A stretch of DNA of 64,000 nt from Atlantibacter sp032062175 (GTDB lineage Bacteria; Pseudomonadota; Gammaproteobacteria; Enterobacterales; Enterobacteriaceae). The notes beneath the pieces are model-generated. The model saw only the letters and a list, made by a program, of their open reading frames with translations, was not told where the DNA came from and made no database searches. The stretch is taken from assembly GCF_032062175.1 (NCBI RefSeq), contig NZ_DAMBQK010000009.1:1-64000 (forward strand), in the 5' to 3' direction. Below are positions 17,500-25,247 of the stretch, in pieces. The translations under genes and the position numbers were made by a program. Each line of letters opens with the position of its first letter. Position 1 is the first letter of the stretch.

Positions 17500-18861
17500 A
17501 TGTTTAAAAGAATGATGACGCCCTTCACAAAAAAATTAATTTTTACGCTTTTTAGCCTTTTCTTTTTTCTGGTTCTACATCTTTTATTTACTCATCACTT
17601 TACGTACCCAACACAATTATCCCCGGTACTTTACCCTGGCTTAACAATATTATTAATGGTGCTGCATTTACTGATCGCTTGTTTATTATTTATGCGCGTT
17701 TATTGTGACAGCAAGCGATTTTATCTGGTGGCTATCGCCTCAGGCTTTATGGGCTCCGCGCTGATCATGACCGGTACGCTCGCCAGTTTCCCGGCCTGGT
17801 TTACAAGCCGTGCTGCCGGGAGCGGCAACTACAATGATGCAGCCATTTTTATGATGTTCCGCCATATCCTTCTGGCATCAATGTGCACGTGTACCGCGCT
17901 GTTTTATACGCTGCGCGCACGTATTGACGGAAAGATGGCCCGTCTGATGTGTTTTTTGTTGGTCACTGGCGCCACCCTGATGCTTATGGCGTTGGGCTAT
18001 CTTTATTCCAGCTACAATCCTTTACTTTCAATAAGCTTAATTGATGAGTATTCGTTAAGCTGGCAAGCATTATGGCAGAATAAAATCGCTTATTTTATGA
18101 TTGCAATGTGGTTTGCTTCACTCGCGCTGATCGTTCATTTCAGTCATTTGAAAACGTTATTGTGGATAGGCATTGCCGTTTTATGTGTGAGCGCCATTGG
18201 AACGCTGATTATTATGTTGTCTGACTCACACACTAACAGTCTGGCATGGTTTTACTCACGGATCTTTGAAACGGTTTCATCGCTAATAATTTTACTGGTA
18301 CTGTTATGCGATGTATTTCAACTTTACCAGCGCTCTTACCAGAAATACCAAATTTCCTATCATAATTCCCTGCACGATACATTAAGCGGCCTGTATAATC
18401 GTCGCTTCTTATTTGAACATGCCCAGCATGCGCTAAAAAGCGCCAGCGCCGAAAAACCGGTTTCATTCGTATTATGCGATGTTGACTATTTTAAGCGTAT
18501 TAACGATCGCTACGGCCATCTTCAGGGCGATAAAGTCATTCATTTTGTCGGCCAGCTTTTGTTGAATGCAGTGCGTAGCCATGATATCGCCGCCAGAACG
18601 GGAGGTGAAGAGTTTGTGTTACTGCTCAACGGCACCAGCAACATAAACGCGATGAATATTGCGCACCGTATCAAATCGCAAATTGCGCAGCAGGATGTCC
18701 GTAGTAGCAATGGCGCACTTCCCGAACCTGTCACCCTGAGCATGGGGGTCTATACCGTTACCCAGGGAAATTGCACGATTGAGGAGTGCCTGGAACGCGC
18801 CGATAAAGCCATGTACCGCGCCAAAAAGGAAGGCCGAAACCGGGTGGTGAATTATCACTAA
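17500..18861 (+). CDS. Membrane-bound GGDEF diguanylate cyclase
   Basis: 453 residues. About seven or eight transmembrane helices fill residues 12-275, resembling a MASE4-type membrane sensor. A complete GGDEF domain follows at about 290-450. The active-site motif is GGEEF (368-372), with the metal and substrate residues DVDYFKRIND (327-336) and an allosteric inhibitory I-site R359-S-H-D362 exactly five residues before it. It should make cyclic di-GMP and be feedback-inhibited. The start at 17500 follows a weak AAGG; a TTG eight codons upstream is less likely. E. coli has slyB and slyA adjacent here, so the gene is an insertion. The sequence around 17230-17700 is more AT-rich than its neighbours, which hints at transfer. 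Confidence 0.9.
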   Translation: MFKRMMTPFTKKLIFTLFSLFFFLVLHLLFTHHFTYPTQLSPVLYPGLTILLMVLHLLIACLLFMRVYCDSKRFYLVAIASGFMGSALIMTGTLASFPAWFTSRAAGSGNYNDAAIFMMFRHILLASMCTCTALFYTLRARIDGKMARLMCFLLVTGATLMLMALGYLYSSYNPLLSISLIDEYSLSWQALWQNKIAYFMIAMWFASLALIVHFSHLKTLLWIGIAVLCVSAIGTLIIMLSDSHTNSLAWFYSRIFETVSSLIILLVLLCDVFQLYQRSYQKYQISYHNSLHDTLSGLYNRRFLFEHAQHALKSASAEKPVSFVLCDVDYFKRINDRYGHLQGDKVIHFVGQLLLNAVRSHDIAARTGGEEFVLLLNGTSNINAMNIAHRIKSQIAQQDVRSSNGALPEPVTLSMGVYTVTQGNCTIEECLERADKAMYRAKKEGRNRVVNYH

Positions 18862-18868
18862 AAAGAAA

Positions 18869-18905
18869 AGGCCTCGTGGATACGAGGCCTGTGGATACGA
18901 GGCCT
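18869..18905. terminator. Shared terminator hairpin between the cyclase gene and slyA, with duplicated arm
   Basis: The stem AGGCCTCGT/ACGAGGCCT with a GGAT loop (18869-18890) separates convergent genes. Reading leftward from slyA it is followed by a T-rich tail (complement of AAAAAGAAA). The 15-mer GTGGATACGAGGCCT occurs twice in tandem, at 18876-18890 and 18891-18905, giving a second copy of one arm. Confidence 0.8.
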
Positions 18906-18909
18906 TTGA

Positions 18910-19350
18910 TTAATCCTGTCCGTGAAGCCTGATGATGTTATTTTCAATCCGGCCGATAAGATTTATTAACAGTTCAAGCTCCTGCTGGCTGATGCCGCCG
19001 AGGATTTCGCCCCGGGTTTTGCGTATCACATCTTCCATTTCAGTGATGATGGGCGCGGCTTTTTCAGTCAGTTTGATGCGTTTAGCGCGTCTGTCGTTGG
19101 CACAGGTGTGACGGGCGATCAACCCCTTCTCTTCCAGTTGATCCAGCGTACGCACCAGCGAGGGCTGTTCGATGCCGATCGCTTTAGCCAGTTGTATTTG
19201 CGATTGATCTGGCGGCAACTCATGAATGTTATGCAATGTTACCCAGTGGGTTTGCGTCAACTCCAGAGGTTTCAGGCGATGGTCAATCAGAGCACGCCAT
19301 ATGCGTACCAGCCGCGCCAGATCAGAACCGAGTGGCGATTCCAATTTCAT
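18910..19350 (-). CDS. slyA: SlyA, MarR-family transcriptional regulator
   Basis: 146 residues, a winged-helix dimer of the MarR family. Helix-turn-helix residues lie near 49-72 (QIQLAKAIGIEQPSLVRTLDQLEEKG), followed by the wing with DRRAKRIKLT. SlyA counteracts H-NS silencing and controls envelope and virulence genes in enterobacteria. A perfect copy of its consensus operator lies 10 bases upstream of the start, so autoregulation is likely. It diverges from ydhIJK and converges on the diguanylate cyclase gene. Confidence 0.96.
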   Translation of the reverse strand: MKLESPLGSDLARLVRIWRALIDHRLKPLELTQTHWVTLHNIHELPPDQSQIQLAKAIGIEQPSLVRTLDQLEEKGLIARHTCANDRRAKRIKLTEKAAPIITEMEDVIRKTRGEILGGISQQELELLINLIGRIENNIIRLHGQD

Positions 19351-19360
19351 CTCCTTATAA

Positions 19361-19372
19361 TTAGCTTGCTAA
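19361..19372 (-). promoter_or_regulatory. SlyA operator
   Basis: On the minus strand the sequence is TTAGCAAGCTAA, the consensus SlyA binding palindrome. It lies between slyA and ydhI, just before the slyA ribosome binding site, so it fits autoregulation and possibly control of the divergent ydhIJK genes. Confidence 0.82.
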
Positions 19373-19526
19373 CTTATTATACTGATTTTAAACTTAGTGT
19401 GCAGCATTTATATGTCTAAAACAAATTACTGATTTTCCAGTCGCTTCGTGCAAAGTCTATAATTTGATTCTACAACCTGTCAGGGAAACAGCGTGTTATG
19501 GCCGTTATGATTAGGGTTAATCCGAA

Positions 19527-19769
19527 GTGAAACTGTTAACTTTGCCGTCCGGCATGCCGCTACAGGATGTGGTGGTCGGCGCTTCTGTCTATTTCCCCCC
19601 CATTTTTAAAGCCGTGTTTATCGGCCTGTTCATCTGGCTTGTCGTGCATCGCTTAGTGCGTAACTGGCTCTATTCAGGCGCGGTCTGGCACCCCACCCTT
19701 ATGGATTTATCGCTGTTTGTCCTGTCGGTATGCGGCGGGATGTTTCTTCTGACTACAGGGCTGTTTTGA
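19527..19769 (+). CDS. ydhI: YdhI, small DUF1656 inner-membrane protein
   Basis: 80 residues with two predicted helices (about 18-40 and 55-78), of the AaeX/DUF1656 family. The start is a GTG at 19527 (then KLLTLPSGMPLQD), which aligns with the start of E. coli YdhI (78 residues). Such proteins always precede an HlyD-like periplasmic adaptor and a FUSC exporter, as here. The stop overlaps the ydhJ start (TGATG). The function is inferred from the operon. Confidence 0.9.
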   Translation: MKLLTLPSGMPLQDVVVGASVYFPPIFKAVFIGLFIWLVVHRLVRNWLYSGAVWHPTLMDLSLFVLSVCGGMFLLTTGLF

Positions 19770-20623
19770 TGATGAAGACCGTGAAGTACTTTTCCACGCT
19801 GATCGTACTGGCGGCGGCGATACTGGCTGGCTGGTGGCTTTGGAACTATTACATGCAATCCCCCTGGACACGCGACGGGAAAGTGCGCGCCGAACTGGTG
19901 GACATTACGCCCCAGGTCGGCGGCACCATCACGCAAATCGACGTGCGGGATAACCAGTTCGTCAAAGCTGGCGCACCGCTGTTTACCATTGACGCCACGC
20001 CGTTCCATATTGCGGTTCTCAACGCCGAAGCGCAGCTGGCTCATTCACAGTCCGACCTGGCAAAAGCGCAGAATGAAGCCAGCCGCCGCCAGCATCTGCC
20101 TCACAACTACATTTCAGCCGAAGAGCTAGACAGCGCCAATATCAATGTGAAAGCCATGCAGGCTGCGGTGAACGTGGCAAAGGCCTCGCTGGAACAGGCG
20201 CAATGGCAATTATCCCAAACGAAGGTCACCGCCCCGGTTGACGGATGGGTCACAAATCTCTCTGTTCGCGTCGGGAACTACGCCGCCACGGGCACGCCGG
20301 TATTCGCCTTAATCGACAGCCACTCCTTTTACGTTGTCGGCTATTTCGAAGAGACTAAGCTGCGTCATATAGCGCCGGGCGCGGCAGCCAGGATCACCCT
20401 GCTCAGCAACAATACGCCCCTGACCGGCCGCGTTGAGAGCATCGGCCGGGCGATCTACGATCAAAGCGTGGAAACGGACAGCGGGCTGGTGCCCGACGTG
20501 AAGCCCAACGTGCCCTGGGTGAGGCTTGCCCAACGGGTGCCGGTACGTTTTGAACTGGAAAATGTACCGGATAACGCGCTGTTAGTTTCCGGCACCACCT
20601 GCACCATCGCTATCGAGCAATAA
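19769..20623 (+). CDS. ydhJ: YdhJ, membrane-fusion (HlyD-family) efflux adaptor
   Basis: 284 residues, close to the 285 of E. coli YdhJ. One N-terminal membrane anchor (about 8-27) is followed by a biotinyl-lipoyl half motif (DITPQVGGTITQIDVRDNQFVKAGAPL), a short coiled coil (about 85-135), the second lipoyl half and a beta-barrel domain. It should link the inner-membrane YdhK to an outer-membrane channel, as AaeA does with AaeB. The start at 19769 overlaps the ydhI stop; a second ATG follows directly at 19772. Confidence 0.94.
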   Translation: MMKTVKYFSTLIVLAAAILAGWWLWNYYMQSPWTRDGKVRAELVDITPQVGGTITQIDVRDNQFVKAGAPLFTIDATPFHIAVLNAEAQLAHSQSDLAKAQNEASRRQHLPHNYISAEELDSANINVKAMQAAVNVAKASLEQAQWQLSQTKVTAPVDGWVTNLSVRVGNYAATGTPVFALIDSHSFYVVGYFEETKLRHIAPGAAARITLLSNNTPLTGRVESIGRAIYDQSVETDSGLVPDVKPNVPWVRLAQRVPVRFELENVPDNALLVSGTTCTIAIEQ

Positions 20624-20626
20624 TCC

Positions 20627-22663
20627 ATGAATCTCGGCTGGCTTGACTGGCAACGCGCGCCCTGGGGTAAAGCAACTGGCAACCAATGGCGCTATGCCCT
20701 GCGAAACGCGATTGCCATGTGCCTGGCGCTGAGCATCGCTTATGCGCTCGATCTGGATGAGCCCTACTGGGCCATGACCTCTGCCGCCGTGGTGAGTTTC
20801 CCAACTCCCGGCGGCGTAATCAGTAAAAGTTTGGGGCGCGTGGTGGGCAGCCTGATTGGGGCCAGCGCATCGCTGATTATCGCCGGAAGCACGCTTAACG
20901 ATCCGTGGTTTTTTTCGCTTTCTATGGCGGGCTGGCTGGCGCTCTGTACCTGGACGTCAAGCCATTTTCATAATAACGCCGCCTATGCCGCCCAGCTTGC
21001 CGGTTATACCGCCGCGATTATCGCCTTTACCATGGTGAACACCGTGGAAACCACCCAGCTCTGGGATATTGCCCAGGCCAGGGTCTGCGAGGTGTTGATC
21101 GGCATTGCCTGTGGCGGCTTTATGATGATGGTCCTGCCCAGCACGTCCGACGGCACCACACTGCTGGTTTCCCTGAAAACGCTGCACGCACGGCTGCTGG
21201 AACATGCCAGTTTGCTCTGGCAGCCGGAAACCACCGACGCGATGCGTACCGCCCACCAGGGAATGATTGGCCAAATCCTGACGTTAAACATATTGCGTAT
21301 CCAGGCATTCTGGAGTCATTACCGGTTTCGCCAGAACAACAACCTGCTCAATGCGATCCTGCATCAGCAGCTCAGGCTGACCAGCACGATTTCTGGCCTG
21401 CGCCGGTTACTCATTAACTGGCAAACTATGCCGCCGCACATCGCCGCACTTCAGAGCGATATCCTGGTAGAACTGGCCCGTCAGCAGCCGGACCGTTATC
21501 GCATTGCCCGCCTACTGGCGCTGTGCCTGCCGGATAAAAGCAATGATTACCGGCATCTCGCGTACTGGCAGCGCCTGCGCTATTTTTGCCATACCTATTT
21601 ACGTGTCAATCATCAACTGGTGGCGCTGGAAAACGATCGCGCCGGTATCGACGTTCCTGCGCCGAAAACCGCCTCGCTAACCCGGCACGCTGATATCGCC
21701 GAAGCCCTGTGGAATGCGCTGCGTACTTTTTGCGTAATCACCCTGGGCTGCGCCTGGACAATCACGGCGCAATGGGATGCCGGAAGCTCCGCACTGACCA
21801 TGATCGCCATTTGTTGCGTACTCTACTCCGCATCGCCCTCCCCACATCAGTCGTTATCCCTGTTGATGCGCACGCTGATATTGCTGTCGCTGTTTAGCTT
21901 TGCGGTAAAATTTGGCCTGATGGTACGGGTTACTGAGCTGTGGGAATTCCTGTTATTTCTGTTTCCGCTGCTGACCACCATGCAGTTAATGAAGCTCCAG
22001 CAGCCAAAATTCGCCGGCTTGTGGGGGCAACTGATTGTCTTTATGGGTTCATTTATCGCAGTAACCAACCCACCGGTTTATGAGTTCGGTGATTTTCTTA
22101 ACGATAATCTGGCGAAAATCATCGGCGTCGGCCTCGCCTGGATGGCGTTCGCTGTCCTGAAGCCCGGTTCAGACACCCGCAAAGGCCGCCGTCATATTCG
22201 CGCGCTGCGCAGAGGCTTTATCGATCAACTGAGCCGCAAACCTGAATACAGCGAAAGTGAATTCGAATCGCTGGTTTACCATCACGTACATCAGTTAAGC
22301 CAGGCGAAAGAGGAAACCGCACGCCGCTGGCTATTGCGTTGGGGCGTGGTGTTGCTCAACTGTTCCCACGTGGTATGGGCGCTACGCGCCTGGGAAGCGC
22401 GTTCCGATCCGCTCTCGCAGGTGCGGGATATCTGCATCAGTACGTTAAGAAATGTGATGAGCGAGCGCGGTATTCAGAAAAAACCGCTCGGCGTGGCGTT
22501 AAATGAATTGCAGCGTTATGCTGATGTACTGGCGAAGCGCGACGATCCGGCTGCGGTGGAGTTGGCGGCGCTGATTTGGCGCCTGTACTGTTCGCTTAAA
22601 CAGCTGGAGCAAGCGCCGGCAGCGGATAATCCAACTGACGGCGCACCGGCGACTATTTTATAA
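20627..22663 (+). CDS. ydhK: YdhK, FUSC-family inner-membrane efflux transporter
   Basis: 678 residues (670 in E. coli). It has the FUSC/AaeB layout: two blocks of about six transmembrane helices (about 25-165 and 355-480), each followed by a cytoplasmic helical region. The related AaeB exports aromatic carboxylic acids; the substrate of YdhK is unknown. It starts three bases after the ydhJ stop, completing the three-gene efflux operon. The 3' end overlaps the convergent sodC by 11 bases. Confidence 0.94.
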   Translation: MNLGWLDWQRAPWGKATGNQWRYALRNAIAMCLALSIAYALDLDEPYWAMTSAAVVSFPTPGGVISKSLGRVVGSLIGASASLIIAGSTLNDPWFFSLSMAGWLALCTWTSSHFHNNAAYAAQLAGYTAAIIAFTMVNTVETTQLWDIAQARVCEVLIGIACGGFMMMVLPSTSDGTTLLVSLKTLHARLLEHASLLWQPETTDAMRTAHQGMIGQILTLNILRIQAFWSHYRFRQNNNLLNAILHQQLRLTSTISGLRRLLINWQTMPPHIAALQSDILVELARQQPDRYRIARLLALCLPDKSNDYRHLAYWQRLRYFCHTYLRVNHQLVALENDRAGIDVPAPKTASLTRHADIAEALWNALRTFCVITLGCAWTITAQWDAGSSALTMIAICCVLYSASPSPHQSLSLLMRTLILLSLFSFAVKFGLMVRVTELWEFLLFLFPLLTTMQLMKLQQPKFAGLWGQLIVFMGSFIAVTNPPVYEFGDFLNDNLAKIIGVGLAWMAFAVLKPGSDTRKGRRHIRALRRGFIDQLSRKPEYSESEFESLVYHHVHQLSQAKEETARRWLLRWGVVLLNCSHVVWALRAWEARSDPLSQVRDICISTLRNVMSERGIQKKPLGVALNELQRYADVLAKRDDPAAVELAALIWRLYCSLKQLEQAPAADNPTDGAPATIL

Positions 22664-23174
22664 CGCCGCAGGCAAAACGTGCCCCGCCACCGCCAAGTGG
22701 CTCGGGCTTGTCAGACATGTTATCGCCGCCAACATGGATCATCAGCGCTTTGCCTTTGACGTCATCTAACGATTTCAGGCGTGGTGCGGTTACCGCCTCT
22801 TTCGCGTTGCCGTCTTTATCCACTAACAGTACAGGGAGATCCCCTAAGTGGCCTGCGCCTTCAGGACCTTGGTGTTTACCGGTGGTCTGTGGGTCGAGGT
22901 GGCCACCCGCCGCTTCTGCTGCTGACGGTTTACCGTCTTTCATCGCCGGTTCACAGCTGCCTTTGGCGTGGATATGGAAACCGCGCTCACCGGGCGGCAG
23001 CGCTTTAAGATCGGGGGTGAATTTCAGGCCGTTGTCCGTCTCTTCGATTTCTACTTCACCAATAGACTGACCAATGCCCTGAGGCGTAACCAGATGCATC
23101 TCAACGTCTTCACTGGCTGCCTGGGCTGCGCCGCAGGCAAACAGGACTGCCATTGCCAGACTGATCTTTTTCAT
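22653..23174 (-). CDS. sodC: Periplasmic Cu,Zn superoxide dismutase
   Basis: 173 residues with a signal peptide cleaved after AAQA (about residue 19). It has the Greek-key SOD fold with the family patterns GERGFHIHAKGSCEP and the C-terminal IHVGGDNMSDKPEPLGGGGARFACGVI, which carry metal ligands and the conserved disulfide cysteines. It dismutates superoxide in the periplasm. The gene converges on ydhK with overlapping ends, so antisense overlap of the two mRNAs is expected. Confidence 0.96.
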   Translation of the reverse strand: MKKISLAMAVLFACGAAQAASEDVEMHLVTPQGIGQSIGEVEIEETDNGLKFTPDLKALPPGERGFHIHAKGSCEPAMKDGKPSAAEAAGGHLDPQTTGKHQGPEGAGHLGDLPVLLVDKDGNAKEAVTAPRLKSLDDVKGKALMIHVGGDNMSDKPEPLGGGGARFACGVIK

Positions 23175-23254
23175 CGTGCCTCCTGATTCATGAATTTGCC
23201 TGTTAAGTCTAGATCACAGGCGAGATTCGAACCGGGAGGCCGTGATTTTAGGAA

Positions 23255-24151
23255 TTACGGTACATCGTAACCGAGCGCCGCCTTACGGATGCGGAACCAC
23301 TGCTGGCGGGTCATCTCCAGCGACAGCGCATGGATTGCCGAGCGCACCCGTTCGATTTTGCCGGAACCGATAATCGGCAGCGGCTGCGACGGCAGGCGCA
23401 TCACCCACGCATACACCACTTGTTCAATAGTTTGCGCGCCGATTTCCTGCGCCACTTGCTGTAATTCATCGCGCAGCGGCTGGAAGGTCTCATCGTTAAA
23501 CAGACGGCCGCCGCCGAGGCATGACCAGGCCATCGGTCGAATGCGCAACTGCTGAAGCTGGTCCAGCGTACCGTCCAGCAGCAACGGCTGGTGAACCGGA
23601 GAAATTTCCACCTGGTTAGTCGCCAGGGTAAACGGCAGGCGCGATTGCAGCAGCGAGAACTGGGCCGGGGTAAAGTTCGACACGCCGAAGTGGCGCACCT
23701 TACCGGCCTGATGAAGCTGTAAAAAAGCTTCTGCCACTTCATCTGCATCCATCAGCGGGTCCGGGCGGTGGATCAGCAGCAAATCAATACGCTCTGTGGC
23801 GAGATTCTTGAGCGAGGCCTCGGCGCTCTCGACAATATGCGTGCGGTCAGTGATGTAGTGGCCGATTTTATTCTCGGCTTTCGCCGTTGTGGCGATACCG
23901 CATTTGGTGACAATCTCCATTCTGTCGCGCAGTTGTGGTGCCAGTTTCAACGCTTCGCCAAACGCCGCTTCGCACTGGTAACCGCCGTAAATGTCTGCGT
24001 GGTCAACAGTAGTGATCCCCAAATCGAGATGTTGTTCGATAAAGCTGACCAGCTCCTGCGCCGACATATTCCAGTCCATCAGCCGCCAGTAACCCATCAC
24101 CAGACGTGAAAATTCCGGGCCTTGCGGCGCAAGGGTAATACGCTGAACCAT
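23255..24151 (-). CDS. ydhF: YdhF, aldo-keto reductase
   Basis: 298 residues, a TIM-barrel aldo-keto reductase of the length of E. coli YdhF. The catalytic tetrad region is visible: D and Y in TVDHADIYGGY (about 49-59), lysine in IVTKCGI, and histidine in LLIHRPDP. The NADP(H)-binding C-terminal segment PIIGSGKIERVRSA is intact. It reduces carbonyl compounds; the physiological substrate is unknown. The gene is followed leftward by sodC and preceded by ydhL on the same strand. Confidence 0.95.
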   Translation of the reverse strand: MVQRITLAPQGPEFSRLVMGYWRLMDWNMSAQELVSFIEQHLDLGITTVDHADIYGGYQCEAAFGEALKLAPQLRDRMEIVTKCGIATTAKAENKIGHYITDRTHIVESAEASLKNLATERIDLLLIHRPDPLMDADEVAEAFLQLHQAGKVRHFGVSNFTPAQFSLLQSRLPFTLATNQVEISPVHQPLLLDGTLDQLQQLRIRPMAWSCLGGGRLFNDETFQPLRDELQQVAQEIGAQTIEQVVYAWVMRLPSQPLPIIGSGKIERVRSAIHALSLEMTRQQWFRIRKAALGYDVP

Positions 24152-24202
24152 CTTAATTTCCTCGACGAATAAATGAATGCTGAGTATACGTGACTGTGGA
24201 AA

Positions 24203-24442
24203 CTAGAAAAGTGAAGGTTGTTGCGGTTCATCATCCTGCGGAGTTTTACTGGCGCGCAGCTTACGCAACCAGCGCTGACGGCACAGGCGTAACACGTCCT
24301 GCTTCTGGGCGTCGCTAAAGGATTGCCAGTTAAAGCGTTCGTCCCGGCTGCGCATACAGCCCCGGCAAAAGCCTTTTTCATCAGACTGGCAAACCCCGCG
24401 ACACGGGCTTTGGATCGGGAAAAACTCGAGTTGCTCGGCCAC
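24203..24442 (-). CDS. ydhL: YdhL, small DUF1289 Fe-S-type cysteine-rich protein
   Basis: 79 residues, exactly the length of E. coli YdhL. It belongs to the DUF1289 family with the pattern SPCRGVCQSDEKGFCRGCMRS, whose four clustered cysteines suggest metal or Fe-S binding. The function is unknown. The start is a GTG at 24442 behind a strong GGAGG; upstream in-frame codons to 24505 are not conserved. It diverges from nemR, whose operator lies 125 bases away. Confidence 0.9.
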   Translation of the reverse strand: MAEQLEFFPIQSPCRGVCQSDEKGFCRGCMRSRDERFNWQSFSDAQKQDVLRLCRQRWLRKLRASKTPQDDEPQQPSLF

Positions 24443-24566
24443 AGGCCCTCCGGGAAGAACGCATTGCTGTAATTGAAGCCTGTGATAGCGGTTGTTGCAA
24501 GCCACGCGAATTTTTCTGTGACAACGTCACCGAAAAAATCCCGTATTGACGAATAAAGGTTTGCAT

Positions 24567-24582
24567 TAGACCGATCGGTCTA
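24567..24582. promoter_or_regulatory. NemR operator
   Basis: A perfect 16-base palindrome TAGACCGATCGGTCTA lies 14 bases before the nemR start codon. It is identical in form to the NemR box that controls nemRA-gloA in E. coli. NemR leaves this site when its cysteines are modified by electrophiles, quinones, methylglyoxal or hypochlorite. Confidence 0.93.
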
Positions 24583-24596
24583 CTACAGTCATCGCC

Positions 24597-25193
24597 ATGA
24601 ACAAGATAGCTGAACACGATACCCGCGAACATATCCTTGCCACCGGCGAGCAACTTTGCCTGCACCGGGGCTTTGTGGGCATGGGGCTGAGCGAACTGTT
24701 AAAAACGGCTGAAGTGCCGAAAGGCTCGTTCTATCACTACTTCCGCTCTAAAGAGGCGTTTGGCGTGGCGATGCTAGAGCGTTATTACACGGCGTATCAT
24801 CAGCGCCTGACGCAGCACTTCTCTGCGCCCGGCACCAACGCCCGCGAAAAGCTGCTGGCGCATTATCAGCAAACGTTGCAGCAGTTTTGCCAGCACGACC
24901 AGATTAACGGTTGCCTGACGGTGAAGCTTTCTGCCGAAGTGTGCGATCTGTCGGAAGATATGCGTATCGCGCTGGAGAGTGGCGCGGCGAAAATTGTTGC
25001 TCTACTGGCAGAAAATCTGGCGCAGGGTGTAAAAGAAGGCAGCCTGGCGTTAACCCAGGACGCCGTTTCCGCCGCTAACGTGCTTTACGCGCTGTGGCTG
25101 GGTGCCAGCTTGCAGGCCAAAATTTCGCGCAGTGCGCTGCCCTTAGAGAGCGCGCTGATGCATGTACAATCACTGCTCTCAGCACCTGAGTAA
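24597..25193 (+). CDS. nemR: NemR, TetR-family electrophile and bleach-sensing repressor
   Basis: 198 residues (199 in E. coli). An N-terminal TetR helix-turn-helix (about 25-48, GMGLSELLKTAEVPKGSFYHYF) is followed by a helical sensor domain. The redox-active C106 that E. coli NemR uses for sensing is conserved in INGCLTVK, and C98 and C116 are also present. It represses its own operon with nemA and gloA through the operator at 24567-24582. It starts the cluster and is separated from nemA by 54 bases. Confidence 0.95.
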   Translation: MNKIAEHDTREHILATGEQLCLHRGFVGMGLSELLKTAEVPKGSFYHYFRSKEAFGVAMLERYYTAYHQRLTQHFSAPGTNAREKLLAHYQQTLQQFCQHDQINGCLTVKLSAEVCDLSEDMRIALESGAAKIVALLAENLAQGVKEGSLALTQDAVSAANVLYALWLGASLQAKISRSALPLESALMHVQSLLSAPE

Positions 25194-25219
25194 CAGGTGC
25201 TTTTTATTTCAAACGTTGC

Positions 25220-25234
25220 TAGACGACCGGTCTA
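25220..25234 (+). promoter_or_regulatory. Second, imperfect NemR-like site before nemA
   Basis: TAGACGACCGGTCTA, 15 bases, keeps both outer arms (TAGAC and GGTCTA) of the NemR box but has one base fewer in the centre. It lies 13 bases before the nemA start. It may give direct control of nemA in addition to the upstream operator; no binding is established. Confidence 0.45.
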
Positions 25235-25247
25235 CTCAGGAGTTTAT

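Noticed and set aside
18869..18905. The short direct repeats as a CRISPR remnant
   Set aside because: There are only two copies, in direct contact and without spacers, and they form part of a terminator hairpin.
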